Shown piece by piece: positions 31,948 to 41,663 of a stretch of DNA of 64,000 bases (positions are counted from its first letter, which is position 1; every line of letters begins with the position of its first letter). Position numbers and translations under genes: made by a program. The notes under the pieces were generated by a model. It made no database searches. It was given only the letters and a program-made list of their open reading frames with translations, and was not told where the DNA came from. The stretch lies in contig NZ_FNCB01000004.1 in assembly GCF_900100855.1 (NCBI RefSeq), positions 1 to 64,000 on the forward strand. The letters are read 5' to 3'. This DNA comes from Idiomarina zobellii. GTDB taxonomy: Bacteria > Pseudomonadota > Gammaproteobacteria > Enterobacterales > Alteromonadaceae.

Positions 31948-32925
31948 ATGTCGGAAGTGAAAGTTGCATTAGCTCTAGGCTCTGGAGCGGCTCGTGGTTG
32001 GTCACATATTGGTGTTATTAAAGCCCTCGAAGAAATGGGTGTGCGCATTAATATGGTGGCAGGCACTTCCATTGGCTCACTAGTTGGAGCGGGTTATGCG
32101 TCTGGTCGCCTAGCTGAAATAGAGCAATGGGTGCAGGGAATGAGTCGCTGGGAAGTGTTCAACCTACTGGACTTTGGGTTTAACCAAGGCGGCATTATCG
32201 GCGGCGAAAAAGTATTTAACCATGCTCGGGAAGAGTTCGGGCAAAGAAATATTGAAGACCTACCTATTACTTATGGCGCTGTGGCAACAGACCTCTACAG
32301 TGGCCGTGAGATTTGGTTACGGAAAGGGGATTTATACGACGCATCGAGAGCTTCCTGCGCCATGCCTGGGGTTCTCTCACCTAAAGCATTTGACGGACGC
32401 TGGTTAATTGATGGTGGACTGGTTAACCCTGTTCCCGTGTCGCTGTGTCGGGCCCTGGGTGCTGACTTTGTTATAGCCGTGCATTTGAATTCTCAGTTGA
32501 ACTCCCGGGCGGTAGAGAGAAGAGGTCGCAGTATTCCGCCGCAAACAGAGGCTGAACAACTCGAGAAGGAAAAAGCAGAAATAGAAAGACATGCGGAAGA
32601 CGATAATGGCTTTTTCGATAACCTGTGGTCGGGCAGTAAAGAGTACTTAGACAGCTTTAAAGAGCGTTTTAAAAGCAATGGTCATAAAGCGCCGGGTATG
32701 TTCAGTGTCATGGCAAGTTCTATTGATATCATGCAGGAGCGTATTACTAAGGCACGTATGGCGGGCGATCCGCCGGATATTTTAGTGCAGCCCAAACTTG
32801 GCCATATCGGCATTATGGAGTTTTATCGTGGGCAGGAAGCTATTGATATTGGTTATGACACTACCACGCGGATGCGTGATTTGATCATGGATGAAATTGA
32901 GTTATACCGAGAGCGCCGCGGTTAA
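31948..32925 (+). CDS. rssA: Patatin-like phospholipase (RssA-like)
   Basis: The 325-residue cytoplasmic protein has the patatin oxyanion glycine motif GSGAARGWSHIGV, the catalytic Ser in GTSIGSLVGAG, and the catalytic Asp in LIDGGLVNP. A charged insertion rich in Glu and Arg (about residues 185-230) precedes a conserved C-terminal part. The family hydrolyses lipid acyl esters, but the physiological substrate of RssA is unknown. The usual partner rssB is not adjacent. It ends inside a GC-rich hairpin. Confidence 0.88.
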   Translation: MSEVKVALALGSGAARGWSHIGVIKALEEMGVRINMVAGTSIGSLVGAGYASGRLAEIEQWVQGMSRWEVFNLLDFGFNQGGIIGGEKVFNHAREEFGQRNIEDLPITYGAVATDLYSGREIWLRKGDLYDASRASCAMPGVLSPKAFDGRWLIDGGLVNPVPVSLCRALGADFVIAVHLNSQLNSRAVERRGRSIPPQTEAEQLEKEKAEIERHAEDDNGFFDNLWSGSKEYLDSFKERFKSNGHKAPGMFSVMASSIDIMQERITKARMAGDPPDILVQPKLGHIGIMEFYRGQEAIDIGYDTTTRMRDLIMDEIELYRERRG

Positions 32926-32932
32926 GCGGCGC
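32913..32932 (+). terminator. GC-rich hairpin at the end of the patatin gene
   Basis: GCGCCGC and GCGGCGC form a 7-pair stem around GGTTAA, which includes the stop codon. It is followed by CCAAACTTTT, so the T-run starts a few bases late. It may be a terminator between the convergent patatin and ggt genes. Confidence 0.5.
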
Positions 32933-32953
32933 CCAAACTTTTAAACGTGTTCT

Positions 32954-34663
32954 TTAATAGCCAGCTGCGTGCCCGTCTTTGCGGCTTTCAGAGGCGCCAA
33001 TATAAACATCCTGTTCGTGGTCTTTCCAAATAGCCTGATAGCCGCCATAAGGACCGACTGCTTCCTGCAGCGTATGTCCCATTTTTATCAGTTCGCGTCG
33101 AGTGTTCTTAGAGAAGCCGTTTTCCAGACTGACAACACCGCCGTCGGACATGACAGAGCCAGTTGGCTGGCTTGAACCTGTATGCAGAATGCGAGGCGCA
33201 TCGCCGGCTTCTTGCAGGTTCATGCCAAAATCAATCATGTTAATAAGAATTTGTGCATGCATTTGAGGTTGTGTGGCGCCGCCCATAACGCCGTAACTCA
33301 TTAATGGTTTACCGTCTTTGGTCACAAATGCGGGAATTATAGTGTGGAAAGGGCGTTTACCTGGTTCAAACACATTGCGATGATTCGCATCCAGCGCAAA
33401 CAGTTCACCACGGTTCTGCAAAACAAACCCTAAACCTGTCGGTGTTACTCCTGAGCCCATGCCGCGGTAGTTACTTTGAATAAGCGATACCATGTTGCCG
33501 TCTTTGTCAGCGGTTGTTAAGTAAATGGTGTCGCCCTCTGTCGGCGGCTTACCTGGCTCGTATGAACGACCGGCTTTCTCCGGATTAATGAGTTTTGCGC
33601 GCTCCTTAGCGTAACCTTTGTCCAGTAGCCCTTCGACAGGCACATCATTAAATGCCGGGTCAGAGTAGTATTTCGCACGATCTTCGAATGCTAGCTTTTT
33701 AGCCTCGACGAAGTGATGAATGTACTCAGGGCTGTCAAAGCCCATACTGCTAATGTCGTACTGCTCAAGTATATTGAGTATTTGCTGAGCCGCTATTCCC
33801 TGGGTGTTCGGTGGCAGCTCCCAGAGGTCATAACCACGATAGTTGGTCGAAACCGGGTTAACCCAAGTCGACTCATGCTCCGCTAAGTCCTCGTAAGATA
33901 AAAAGCCACCGTGTTTTTCGACAAAGGCATCTATTGTGCGTGCAATTTTGCCTTTATAGAAAGCATCGCGGCCTTCATTAGCTAAGAGCTTATAGGTATT
34001 GGCCAAGTCGGGGTTTTTAAAACGCTCACCTTTTTCAGGAACGTCGCCGTCTTTCATAAAAACATCAGCGAACCCGGGTTGGTCAGCGAGTACTGCGGCG
34101 TTTCGACCCATGTAGTAGGCAATAACTTCAGTCACCGGAAAGCCGGACTCTGCGTAGTTAATAGCCGGTTGCAGCACGTTCTCCATGTCCAATTGACCGA
34201 AACGGTCATGAAGTTCAAACCAGCCATCGACGGCACCAGGAACCGATAGCGGTAGTACGCCACGAGGAGGAATTGACTCATAGCCGTTTTCTTTAAAATA
34301 TTCCAGCGACAAACTTTTCGGCGAACGGCCTGAGGCATTAAGTCCATAGAGCTTTTCTGACTCGGCGTCCCATACAATGGCAAATAAATCGCCACCAATA
34401 CCGTTGCCGGTCGGTTCAACTAAGCCTAACACTGCGTTTGCAGCAATGGCTGCATCGATCGCATTGCCGCCTTCCTGCATAACGTCCAGTGCGACTTGTG
34501 TGGCAAGCGGTTGGCTTGTCGCTGCCATGGCGTTTGGAGCCATAGCTTCCGAGCGAGTGGCAAAGTGATGACCTGTTATACGGTCACTGGCCGCAGCGGG
34601 TAGGGTAGACGCCGCACATGTAAAAGCGAGAGCGGCTGAAGCGATAATATTCAATCGTGCCAT
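32954..34663 (-). CDS. ggt: Gamma-glutamyltransferase family protein, secreted
   Basis: The 569-residue N-terminal nucleophile hydrolase has a signal peptide (about 1-26, ending LPAAAS). The proenzyme cleaves itself before a Thr; here the nucleophile Thr is in EGDTIYLTTADKDG, more like the acylase-type branch of the family than the TTHYSVVD of E. coli. Further motifs are GNAIDAAIAANAVLG, GNGIGGDLFA and MGGATQPQMH. It is expected to cleave gamma-glutamyl bonds, for example in glutathione, in the periplasm. A second, lipoprotein-type paralogue lies at 58124. Confidence 0.92.
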   Translation of the reverse strand: MARLNIIASAALAFTCAASTLPAAASDRITGHHFATRSEAMAPNAMAATSQPLATQVALDVMQEGGNAIDAAIAANAVLGLVEPTGNGIGGDLFAIVWDAESEKLYGLNASGRSPKSLSLEYFKENGYESIPPRGVLPLSVPGAVDGWFELHDRFGQLDMENVLQPAINYAESGFPVTEVIAYYMGRNAAVLADQPGFADVFMKDGDVPEKGERFKNPDLANTYKLLANEGRDAFYKGKIARTIDAFVEKHGGFLSYEDLAEHESTWVNPVSTNYRGYDLWELPPNTQGIAAQQILNILEQYDISSMGFDSPEYIHHFVEAKKLAFEDRAKYYSDPAFNDVPVEGLLDKGYAKERAKLINPEKAGRSYEPGKPPTEGDTIYLTTADKDGNMVSLIQSNYRGMGSGVTPTGLGFVLQNRGELFALDANHRNVFEPGKRPFHTIIPAFVTKDGKPLMSYGVMGGATQPQMHAQILINMIDFGMNLQEAGDAPRILHTGSSQPTGSVMSDGGVVSLENGFSKNTRRELIKMGHTLQEAVGPYGGYQAIWKDHEQDVYIGASESRKDGHAAGY

Positions 34664-34720
34664 AGTGTTTACCTTGTTAACTGTGTTGTATTCACTATAG
34701 ACCGACAGTTAGAAACAAAA

Positions 34721-34750
34721 AAGACCAGCACGATAGGCTGGTCTTTTTAT
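34721..34750. terminator. Terminator downstream of putP
   Basis: AAGACCAGC pairs exactly with GCTGGTCTT around ACGATAG, flanked by A-runs on the left and T-runs on the right, so it can work in both directions. It lies between the putP stop (34772, minus strand) and the ggt start and should end putP transcription before it enters ggt. Confidence 0.85.
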
Positions 34751-34771
34751 AGGTTTAAGGCGTGTTGTTAT

Positions 34772-36304
34772 TTAGCCTTTTTTGTCACCGTGATAGTAAT
34801 CATCGATAACGCTTTCCATTTCTTCGAACTTATCTTGTAGCTCTTTCTCTGGTTCAGCAGTGACTTTGCTAACGAATAGAACAGCAACAGTTGACAGAAT
34901 AAAGCCAGGCACCATTGCATAAACCCAAGCAACCGAAAGATTATCACCATTGATAGTTGGTCCGTAAGTCCAGATTAGAACCGTAATTGCCCCAGTCAAC
35001 ATACCGGCTAAGGCACCGTGACGGTTCATACGCTTCCAGAATAAGCTCAGGATAACCACGGGACCGAATGCAGCACCGAAGCCAGCCCATGCATCACTTA
35101 CTAAGCTTAAAATAGTATTTTCTGGGTTCCAGGCCAGCCAAATAGCGACCAATGACACAGCCAGTACTGACATACGACCAACAAAGACCAGCTCTTTCTG
35201 GCTAGCGTCTTTACGTAAAAAGGCTTTATAAAAGTCTTCTGTTAGTGAACTTGAGCTCACTAACAACTGAGATGAGATAGTACTCATAATAGCGGCCAAA
35301 ATAGCGGCTAACAGGAAACCACCGATTAATGGGTGGAATAACACCTGAGAGAACTCAATAAATATTGTTTCTGCATCGGCAATGCCCATTGGTTGAGTTG
35401 CAACGTAAGCAATACCTACAAAACCCGTTGCCATGGCACCGATAATAGAAACGGTCATCCACGAAACGCCGATGCGGCGTGCCGCTTTCACGTCACTGAC
35501 AGAGCGAATCGCCATGAAACGAACAATGATGTGTGGCTGACCAAAATAGCCAAGACCCCAGGCAAGCAAAGAAATAATACCTAAGGTGCCCAGTATTTCA
35601 CCGGTGGCTCCATCCTTAAAGAATGCTAAGAAGTCAGGGTTAATTTCACCGACTTGGCCAACGACACTGCTGTACCCACCGAGCTCAGAAAAGGCGACAA
35701 TAGGCACCAGAACCAGAGCCACGAACATAATGCAGCCTTGAACAAAGTCCGTCATGCTTACCGCTAAGAAACCACCGAACAGGGTGTAAGCACATACCAC
35801 ACCGGCGGTTACCCAGAGGCCCGTGGTGTAGTCCATGCCAAATGAGCTGTCGAACAGCTTACCGCCGGCAACCAGGCTGGCTGAGGTGTAAAGCGTAAAG
35901 AAGATAATAATAACCACAGACGAGAATATACGCAGTCTACGGCCTTTATCATTGAAGCGGTTTGCAAAGTAGTCCGGAATTGTAATGGAGTCGTTTGCAA
36001 CCTCTGTATAGGTTCTTAAGCGTGGTGCTACGATAACGTAGTTTAGATACGCGCCAATGACCAGACCCACTGCAATCCACAGCTGCGAGACACCTGAGAC
36101 ATAAATTGCACCGGGTAAGCCCATCAGCATCCAACCACTCATGTCAGATGCACCCGCAGATAACGCGGTAACGCCAGGACCGAGGCCTCGACCACCTAGC
36201 ATGTAACCTGATACTGAGTCAGTTGACTTTTTGTAGGCGTAAAGACCAATACCTAGCATGGCGATAAAATACGCTGCTAGTGATATCAGAGTACCTGTTT
36301 CCAC
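34772..36304 (-). CDS. putP: Sodium/proline symporter PutP
   Basis: The 510-residue inner-membrane symporter of the SSS family has about 13 spans. The N-terminus ISLAAYFIAMLGIGLYAYKK (about 8-27) and the GASDMSGWMLMGLPGAIY segment around span 2 are typical of PutP. It also has GYFGQPHIIVRFMAI and the sodium-binding SQLLVSSSSLTEDFYK region in span 8. Proline uptake driven by sodium fits the amino-acid-using lifestyle suggested by the window. It is transcribed alone, with a terminator downstream, and starts after CAGGAG. Confidence 0.95.
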   Translation of the reverse strand: METGTLISLAAYFIAMLGIGLYAYKKSTDSVSGYMLGGRGLGPGVTALSAGASDMSGWMLMGLPGAIYVSGVSQLWIAVGLVIGAYLNYVIVAPRLRTYTEVANDSITIPDYFANRFNDKGRRLRIFSSVVIIIFFTLYTSASLVAGGKLFDSSFGMDYTTGLWVTAGVVCAYTLFGGFLAVSMTDFVQGCIMFVALVLVPIVAFSELGGYSSVVGQVGEINPDFLAFFKDGATGEILGTLGIISLLAWGLGYFGQPHIIVRFMAIRSVSDVKAARRIGVSWMTVSIIGAMATGFVGIAYVATQPMGIADAETIFIEFSQVLFHPLIGGFLLAAILAAIMSTISSQLLVSSSSLTEDFYKAFLRKDASQKELVFVGRMSVLAVSLVAIWLAWNPENTILSLVSDAWAGFGAAFGPVVILSLFWKRMNRHGALAGMLTGAITVLIWTYGPTINGDNLSVAWVYAMVPGFILSTVAVLFVSKVTAEPEKELQDKFEEMESVIDDYYHGDKKG

Positions 36305-36328
36305 ATTAAACTCCTGTTGTTTTGATTT

Positions 36329-37141
36329 TTAGTCAGCGATCTTTTTTGCTTTGTCGCTTTTGAATTTAATCTGTTTATTCAAGTGGTCATGCAGCAGCTG
36401 GTGAACATAAGGCTGCTGATCATCACTTAGTACTATGTCTGTTTTATCAAACACAATCATTTTACCACGATATAAAATTAATATCTTATCAGCAATGTGT
36501 TTCACGATTTGCGGTGAATGAGTGACTAAAATATACGAAATACCCATATCTTGCTGGAGATCGAGCATTAGATTAATAATTTGAGCTCTAACTGATGGAT
36601 CGAGTCCAACTAAGGCTTCATCGGCAACGACAATCTGCGGCTCCAGAATGATAGCCCGCGCAATACAGACACGCTGTTTTTGCCCACTAGACAGCATGTG
36701 TGGGTAAAACTCACCATGCTCGGTCAGCATTCCCACGCGACGCAGGGCTATGTCGACTTTTTCGTTACGCTCTTGCGCGGTTAAATCGGTATTAAATTTT
36801 AAGGGCTCTTCGAGTTGTTTGCGAAGAGTCAGGTGAGTATTCAGGGAGTTCTCGCTGTCCTGAAATATCATTCGGATATTGTTACAACGTTGCTGGTAAT
36901 GCTGGTTATGTAGCTTTTGGCCGTTTAACCACAATTCACCAGAGCTGGGGTTATCGACGCCGGCAATGATTTTTGCCAGCGTTGATTTGCCGGAGCCTGT
37001 TTCGCCCATAACCGCCAGCGTTTCACCAGCATCGATATGAAAGGATATTGGCTCTATCGCCACTGACTTTTGACTCCAGGGCCACGCCTTACGGGGACGA
37101 TACGTTTTACCGAGGTTTTTTACTTCCAGTAAATGGCTCAT
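36329..37141 (-). CDS. sapF: Peptide ABC transporter ATP-binding protein SapF
   Basis: The 270-residue ATPase has Walker A GETGSGKST (about 51-59), the signature MLSSGQKQRVCIARAI and Walker B QIVVADEAL. SapF pairs with SapD to power the SapBC permease. The Sap system confers resistance to antimicrobial peptides in some pathogens, and SapBCDF has been tied to putrescine export in E. coli; the role here is open. It is the last gene of the sap operon and overlaps sapD by 4 bases. Confidence 0.93.
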   Translation of the reverse strand: MSHLLEVKNLGKTYRPRKAWPWSQKSVAIEPISFHIDAGETLAVMGETGSGKSTLAKIIAGVDNPSSGELWLNGQKLHNQHYQQRCNNIRMIFQDSENSLNTHLTLRKQLEEPLKFNTDLTAQERNEKVDIALRRVGMLTEHGEFYPHMLSSGQKQRVCIARAIILEPQIVVADEALVGLDPSVRAQIINLMLDLQQDMGISYILVTHSPQIVKHIADKILILYRGKMIVFDKTDIVLSDDQQPYVHQLLHDHLNKQIKFKSDKAKKIAD

Positions 37142-38130
37142 GACTCAAGCTCCAAAAGCGGGAAGTGGCAATGGAAGACACGTTGCTGCTTCTGGGTGGC
37201 CAGTGGTGCTTTTACACACTGCTTTTGCGCATAGGGGCAGCGAGGGCCAAGGCGGCAGCCAATTGGCATATGACGCAGTGTCGGAATTGCTCCCGGCAAG
37301 GTCGGCAGGCGTGCTTTATGCGGTAGCTCTTGTTGCGTTTGCAGCGACATTCTGAGCATTGAGTCGGTATAAGGGTGGGCCGGATGGTTAATAACTTCCT
37401 CCGCAGGCCCTGTTTCCATAAGCTGACCACAGTACAATAAAGTCAGTTGTTTGGTCTCTGGCAAAATTGAGGTTAAGTCTTGAGAAATCAGCAGCACAGA
37501 CATTTCCTGACTGGCAGCCAGTCGCGCCAAAAGCCGATGAATTTGTAGCTTTGTCGATGGCTCCATTGCGGTTGTTGGTTCATCGGCAATAAGCAGACGA
37601 GGGCGGTGAGCAATGGCTATGGCAATACTGACTTTTTGAGCAACCCCTTGCGAGAGCTCGAACGGATAACTGTCTATGACCGACTCGTGATCGCGAATAC
37701 CTACCCGGTGCAATAACCGCTTAACCCGAGTTTTCCTGTCCACACGGCGCCGCATGAACGTACCACGTACGTCGCCTTCAGGAATGGCTTCTACAATTTG
37801 TTGCTCGATCGTACTGTTTGGATCCAGATAAGAGTATGGATCCTGAAATATCATGGCCATATCCCGGCCGGTCACGGCGCGGCGTTGTTTGGTGTTCATG
37901 GCTAATAAGTCCTGGCCATTCCACCACAGTCGGTCAGCGGTTACCTCCCAGTTGGGGTTAGCAAAACCAACAATGGCCTTTGCCAAAAGGCTCTTGCCAG
38001 AGCCAGACTCACCAACCAGGCTATGAATTTCCCCTTTACCGAGTTGTAGGTTCACCTTATCCAGCACCCGAACAATGCCGTGCGGTGTTTTCATTTCAAC
38101 CGTTAAATTGCGAATATCCAGTAACTGCAT
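37138..38130 (-). CDS. sapD: Peptide ABC transporter ATP-binding protein SapD
   Basis: The 330-residue ATPase of the oligopeptide type has Walker A GESGSGKSLLAKA, the variant signature LSQGVAQKVSIAIA and Walker B LLIADEPTTAMEP. A C-terminal Cys-containing segment (GCRLGPRCPYAQKQCV) is typical of Opp/Dpp ATPases, which may carry an iron-sulphur cluster. The signature Gln-Lys positions differ slightly from the usual GQRQR pattern, as in other SapD proteins. It overlaps sapC by 1 base and sapF by 4. Confidence 0.93.
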   Translation of the reverse strand: MQLLDIRNLTVEMKTPHGIVRVLDKVNLQLGKGEIHSLVGESGSGKSLLAKAIVGFANPNWEVTADRLWWNGQDLLAMNTKQRRAVTGRDMAMIFQDPYSYLDPNSTIEQQIVEAIPEGDVRGTFMRRRVDRKTRVKRLLHRVGIRDHESVIDSYPFELSQGVAQKVSIAIAIAHRPRLLIADEPTTAMEPSTKLQIHRLLARLAASQEMSVLLISQDLTSILPETKQLTLLYCGQLMETGPAEEVINHPAHPYTDSMLRMSLQTQQELPHKARLPTLPGAIPTLRHMPIGCRLGPRCPYAQKQCVKAPLATQKQQRVFHCHFPLLELES

Positions 38131-39023
38131 TAGCTGTTCACCCTTTCGCTGAGTGCACGGCGCAGACTATCGCCGACAATATTAATCGACATTATGGTGA
38201 CGAATAAGGTCACGCCCGGCAACACCATTGACCAAGGTGACAAATACACTTCGTCAAGGCTGCGTGCCAGCATGCTTCCCCACTCAGGTGTTGGTGACTG
38301 TATGCCAAGCCCCAGGAAGCTTAACGCAGCAATATCCATAATAGCGACGGATAAAGACACGGTCAGTTGCATAACCAGTATAGGGGTAATGTTTGGTAGA
38401 ATGACTCGGTACAGCAGGTAAGGTTTGGAACAACCATTAAGTCGCGACGCGGTGACATAGTCTTTGTGCCACTCCTGATGAACCGCGTTACGAGTGACAA
38501 AAATAAATTGAGGTATCAGTGACAGGGTAATAGCCAACGCAACATTAAATAACCCCGTCCCTAATATGGCAATAATAATCAGTGCCATTAAAAATGAGGG
38601 AATAGAGAGCAAAGTGTCGAATACGCGTGAAAACGTTTGATATTTAATGGTGCGGTCAATGCCCAAAACTGCCCCGACAACCATGCCAATAATGGACGAA
38701 ACAGCGACCATAAGAATAGGCAGACCCAGGCTGTAGATGCTGCCGATAAGCAATCGCGACAACATGTCCCTGCCAAGGTCGTCCGTTCCCATTAGAAATT
38801 GAATGTTGCCTTGTTCCGTCCACGAAGGAGGTAATGAAACGGCGTCGGCAAATTGCATCGACGTGCTGTAGGGAGCAAGTATGGGTGAAAAAATAACAAC
38901 CAGAATCATAGCCAGCAGTATGTACAACGCCGTCATGGACAGCAGGCGCTGATTAAAGCGCCGCCATACCAGCGTTAACGGGCTGGGGTTTTCGTCTTTG
39001 TAATACAGGTTAATATGCGGCAT
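38130..39023 (-). CDS. sapC: Peptide ABC transporter permease SapC
   Basis: The 297-residue inner-membrane permease of the DppC type has an N-terminal cytoplasmic stretch and about six spans. The ATPase-coupling EAA-like loop is near VTASRLNGCSKPYLLYRVILPN. The C-terminal DIAALSFLGLGIQSPTPEWG (about 230-250) is typical of the DppC/SapC family. It lies between sapB (1 base upstream) and sapD (1-base overlap). Confidence 0.93.
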   Translation of the reverse strand: MPHINLYYKDENPSPLTLVWRRFNQRLLSMTALYILLAMILVVIFSPILAPYSTSMQFADAVSLPPSWTEQGNIQFLMGTDDLGRDMLSRLLIGSIYSLGLPILMVAVSSIIGMVVGAVLGIDRTIKYQTFSRVFDTLLSIPSFLMALIIIAILGTGLFNVALAITLSLIPQFIFVTRNAVHQEWHKDYVTASRLNGCSKPYLLYRVILPNITPILVMQLTVSLSVAIMDIAALSFLGLGIQSPTPEWGSMLARSLDEVYLSPWSMVLPGVTLFVTIMSINIVGDSLRRALSERVNS

Positions 39024-39024
39024 G

Positions 39025-40038
39025 TTATTCCTGCCTCACAATAGGGAATCGCCATCCACGATAGAGATCCACCACTAAGTTAAACAGTAAAATAGTCAGG
39101 GCGATAATAAGTACACAAGCCTGAATGACAGGAAAGTCGCGCTCGAAAATAGCGCGTACCAGCCAGTTACCAATGCCCGGCCAGTTGAATATAGACTCGA
39201 TAACAATGCTATTGCTGAGTAACAAGCTGAAAATAAGTGGCACTTGCTGCAAGACTGACTGCGTGGCATTTGGCACAGCGTGTTTTATTAACACTTGAAA
39301 CTCGTTAAGACCGCGGGCTCTTGCCGCTTTGACGTATGGCTTTTGCAGCATGTCCTGAGTGGCGTTACGCATTAGTCTAAGCAGCAGCATCATTGGCATG
39401 ATGGAGAGAATAATCACCGGCAGAATAAGGTGATTAAGTGCATCCTGAAGTGCTGCCGCTTTATAGTCTGAGTCGCTTATTACAATATCAATTAAAATTG
39501 ACCCGGACTGAGGGGCAATACCGTACAACGGATTGATTTGCCCGGTAATAGGCAGCCAGTCTAGTTTTACTGCAAAAAACAGAATAAGTAGCTGAGCTAA
39601 CCAGAACACCGGAATGGAGTAACCTGCCATGGCCAGGCTAATAACGCCTTTATCAATGGGCCCACGAAACTGGGTGGCAGCAAAGATACCGCTGGGTACA
39701 CCAATAAGTACCGCAAGAACTAATGCGCCGACAATAAGCTCCAGAGAAGCGAAGAGGTGTTGATAGGTATGTTCGAAAACATAGTCGCCGGAGCTTAGAG
39801 AAGCTCCCCAGTTGCCTGACAACAAGTTCTGCATATAGTTAATGTACTGAAATGCGATGTTTTTATCGGCACCTCGTATTTCTGAAATAACCGGGTAATA
39901 GTCGCTAAAAGTGCGCACCCCAGTCATATTGGTGACAGGGTCGCCGGGAAAGAAAAAGTTAAGCGAAAAAGTGAATACAGTTAATAAAAAGAACGCAATA
40001 ATAAAAACAAACAAACGGCTGCTGAGGTAACGGATCAT
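39025..40038 (-). CDS. sapB: Peptide ABC transporter permease SapB
   Basis: The 337-residue inner-membrane permease of the DppB type has six predicted spans, beginning with RLFVFIIAFFLLTVFTFSLN near the N-terminus. The coupling loop reads YVKAARARGLNEFQVLIKHAVPNA (in two parts at about 238-261). It overlaps sapA by 4 bases. SapB and SapC form the channel energised by SapD and SapF. Confidence 0.93.
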   Translation of the reverse strand: MIRYLSSRLFVFIIAFFLLTVFTFSLNFFFPGDPVTNMTGVRTFSDYYPVISEIRGADKNIAFQYINYMQNLLSGNWGASLSSGDYVFEHTYQHLFASLELIVGALVLAVLIGVPSGIFAATQFRGPIDKGVISLAMAGYSIPVFWLAQLLILFFAVKLDWLPITGQINPLYGIAPQSGSILIDIVISDSDYKAAALQDALNHLILPVIILSIMPMMLLLRLMRNATQDMLQKPYVKAARARGLNEFQVLIKHAVPNATQSVLQQVPLIFSLLLSNSIVIESIFNWPGIGNWLVRAIFERDFPVIQACVLIIALTILLFNLVVDLYRGWRFPIVRQE

Positions 40039-41663
40039 TGTTCGCTCTCCTCAGCTGTTGTCACTTTGGTTGCCAGGCGGAAGTTGATTCCCCCATAAGG
40101 CGGTAACTGAACGCCTCGTACCGATTTTTTCTGAGCCTGGTAGCGTCGTGAATGAGCAATAGGTAATAGCGGTAGCTGCTGGTTGAGTATGTGCTGAGCG
40201 CTTTGATAGAGCGCCTTGCGTTCATTTGCGTTAGTTGTCGCAATGGCTTCGTACAACAGCTGGTCAAACCCAGGGTGACACCAGTTAGCGCGGTTACCGC
40301 CGGTTGCTACCGCAGCGCAGCTTAATAAAGGCCGGAAGAAGTTATCCGGGTCAGCATTGTCTGCATACCAACCTATTAAAACAGTGTCGTGTTCGCCGCG
40401 CGACAAGCGTCGTCTAAAGGTATTCCACTCATAAGAAACAATACGGGCATTCACACCGACTTGTGCAAGGTCCGACTGCATAAGCTCTGCCATTCTGCGT
40501 GCATTAGGGTTGTAGACACGCTGGACTGGCATTGCCCAGATATTAATGCTGAGTTCACTGTTGCCAGCTTCTTCAAGCAGTTTGCGGGCTTTCTCAGGGT
40601 TGTAGTCATATTGAATTCCCTGATTATCGTAAGCCCAGGACGTTGGTGGTAGTATTGAGCGTGCCAACTCCGCGTTACCGTAGTAAATTGTATCAATAAT
40701 GGCCTGGCGATTTATGGCATGGCTGAGCGCCTGGCGAACCAGTGGATCATCAAACGGTGGCTTCTTTGTATTAAACGCCCAAAACGAGACATTAGGGCTA
40801 ACCTCGTTAGTGACCATTATGTCATCGCGATTCAAAGCCTGAAGTTCGCTAATAAGTGGGTAAGGAATAATATCGCATTCACCGGTAACAAGTTTTAACA
40901 TGCGTTTATTGGCATTGGGAGTAATGGAGTAGACTAGCTGTTTAATTCCGGGGCCTTCACGCCAATAATCAGGGTGCTTTGTATACCGTATTAGCACGTC
41001 TTTGCGGAAGCTTTCAAAGCGGTAAGGGCCAGTGCCTATGGGTTTTTGATCGATTAAGTAGGGCATGTCCTTAACCGACAGTAATTGGGCGTACTCTGCT
41101 GACAGAACAATGGCGAAGTCGGTCGCTAAATTTGCAAGAAAAGAACTGTCAGCATTATTCAACACAATGTCGACGGTCATCTCGTCGACTTTCACTACCT
41201 TTTGAATGAGTTTATCGAGCCCGGTGGCGCTGAAGAATGGGTAACTGCCGCCAACGTTATGATACAGACTGGTTTCATCAAGCCAGCGATTAAAACTAAA
41301 GCGCACGTCTTCTGCATTGAACTCTCTCGTTGGTGTGAAATAGTCTGTTGAGTGAAACTCGACACCTTCGCGTAAATAAAAGCGATAGCGCGTACCGTTA
41401 TCGAGAGGCTCCCAGCTTTCGGCGAGCGCTGGCACAAAGGCCTGCTTTTCAGCGTCGTAGTCAATTAAACGGTCATAAAGCTGGGCTGCGGTAGCGTCGA
41501 CGGTTGTGCCTGAGGTAACCAGTTGCGGGTTGAAGGTATCGGGGTTGCCCTCTGAACAGTAGATAATACCTTCGGACAGCGGCGTCACTTCTTCTGTGCC
41601 GGGTTCACAGCCGCTCAGTAGTATGGTTGTTGCTGAAATGAGTAAAGAAAACGCTTTAGTCAT
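40035..41663 (-). CDS. sapA: Peptide ABC transporter substrate-binding protein SapA (lipoprotein)
   Basis: The 542-residue SBP_bac_5-type binding protein resembles DppA/SapA: IIYCSEGNPDTFNPQLVTSG, LAESWEPLDNGTRYRFYLREG (split at about residues 84-104), and a typical APWAYDNQ-like ILPPTSWAYDN. The N-terminus ends in the lipobox LLSGC (Cys19), so it should be anchored to the membrane. The ATG at 41663 lies inside the end of pspF (8-base overlap), which makes sapA the second cistron of a pspF-sapABCDF transcript. Confidence 0.93.
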   Translation of the reverse strand: MTKAFSLLISATTILLSGCEPGTEEVTPLSEGIIYCSEGNPDTFNPQLVTSGTTVDATAAQLYDRLIDYDAEKQAFVPALAESWEPLDNGTRYRFYLREGVEFHSTDYFTPTREFNAEDVRFSFNRWLDETSLYHNVGGSYPFFSATGLDKLIQKVVKVDEMTVDIVLNNADSSFLANLATDFAIVLSAEYAQLLSVKDMPYLIDQKPIGTGPYRFESFRKDVLIRYTKHPDYWREGPGIKQLVYSITPNANKRMLKLVTGECDIIPYPLISELQALNRDDIMVTNEVSPNVSFWAFNTKKPPFDDPLVRQALSHAINRQAIIDTIYYGNAELARSILPPTSWAYDNQGIQYDYNPEKARKLLEEAGNSELSINIWAMPVQRVYNPNARRMAELMQSDLAQVGVNARIVSYEWNTFRRRLSRGEHDTVLIGWYADNADPDNFFRPLLSCAAVATGGNRANWCHPGFDQLLYEAIATTNANERKALYQSAQHILNQQLPLLPIAHSRRYQAQKKSVRGVQLPPYGGINFRLATKVTTAEESEQ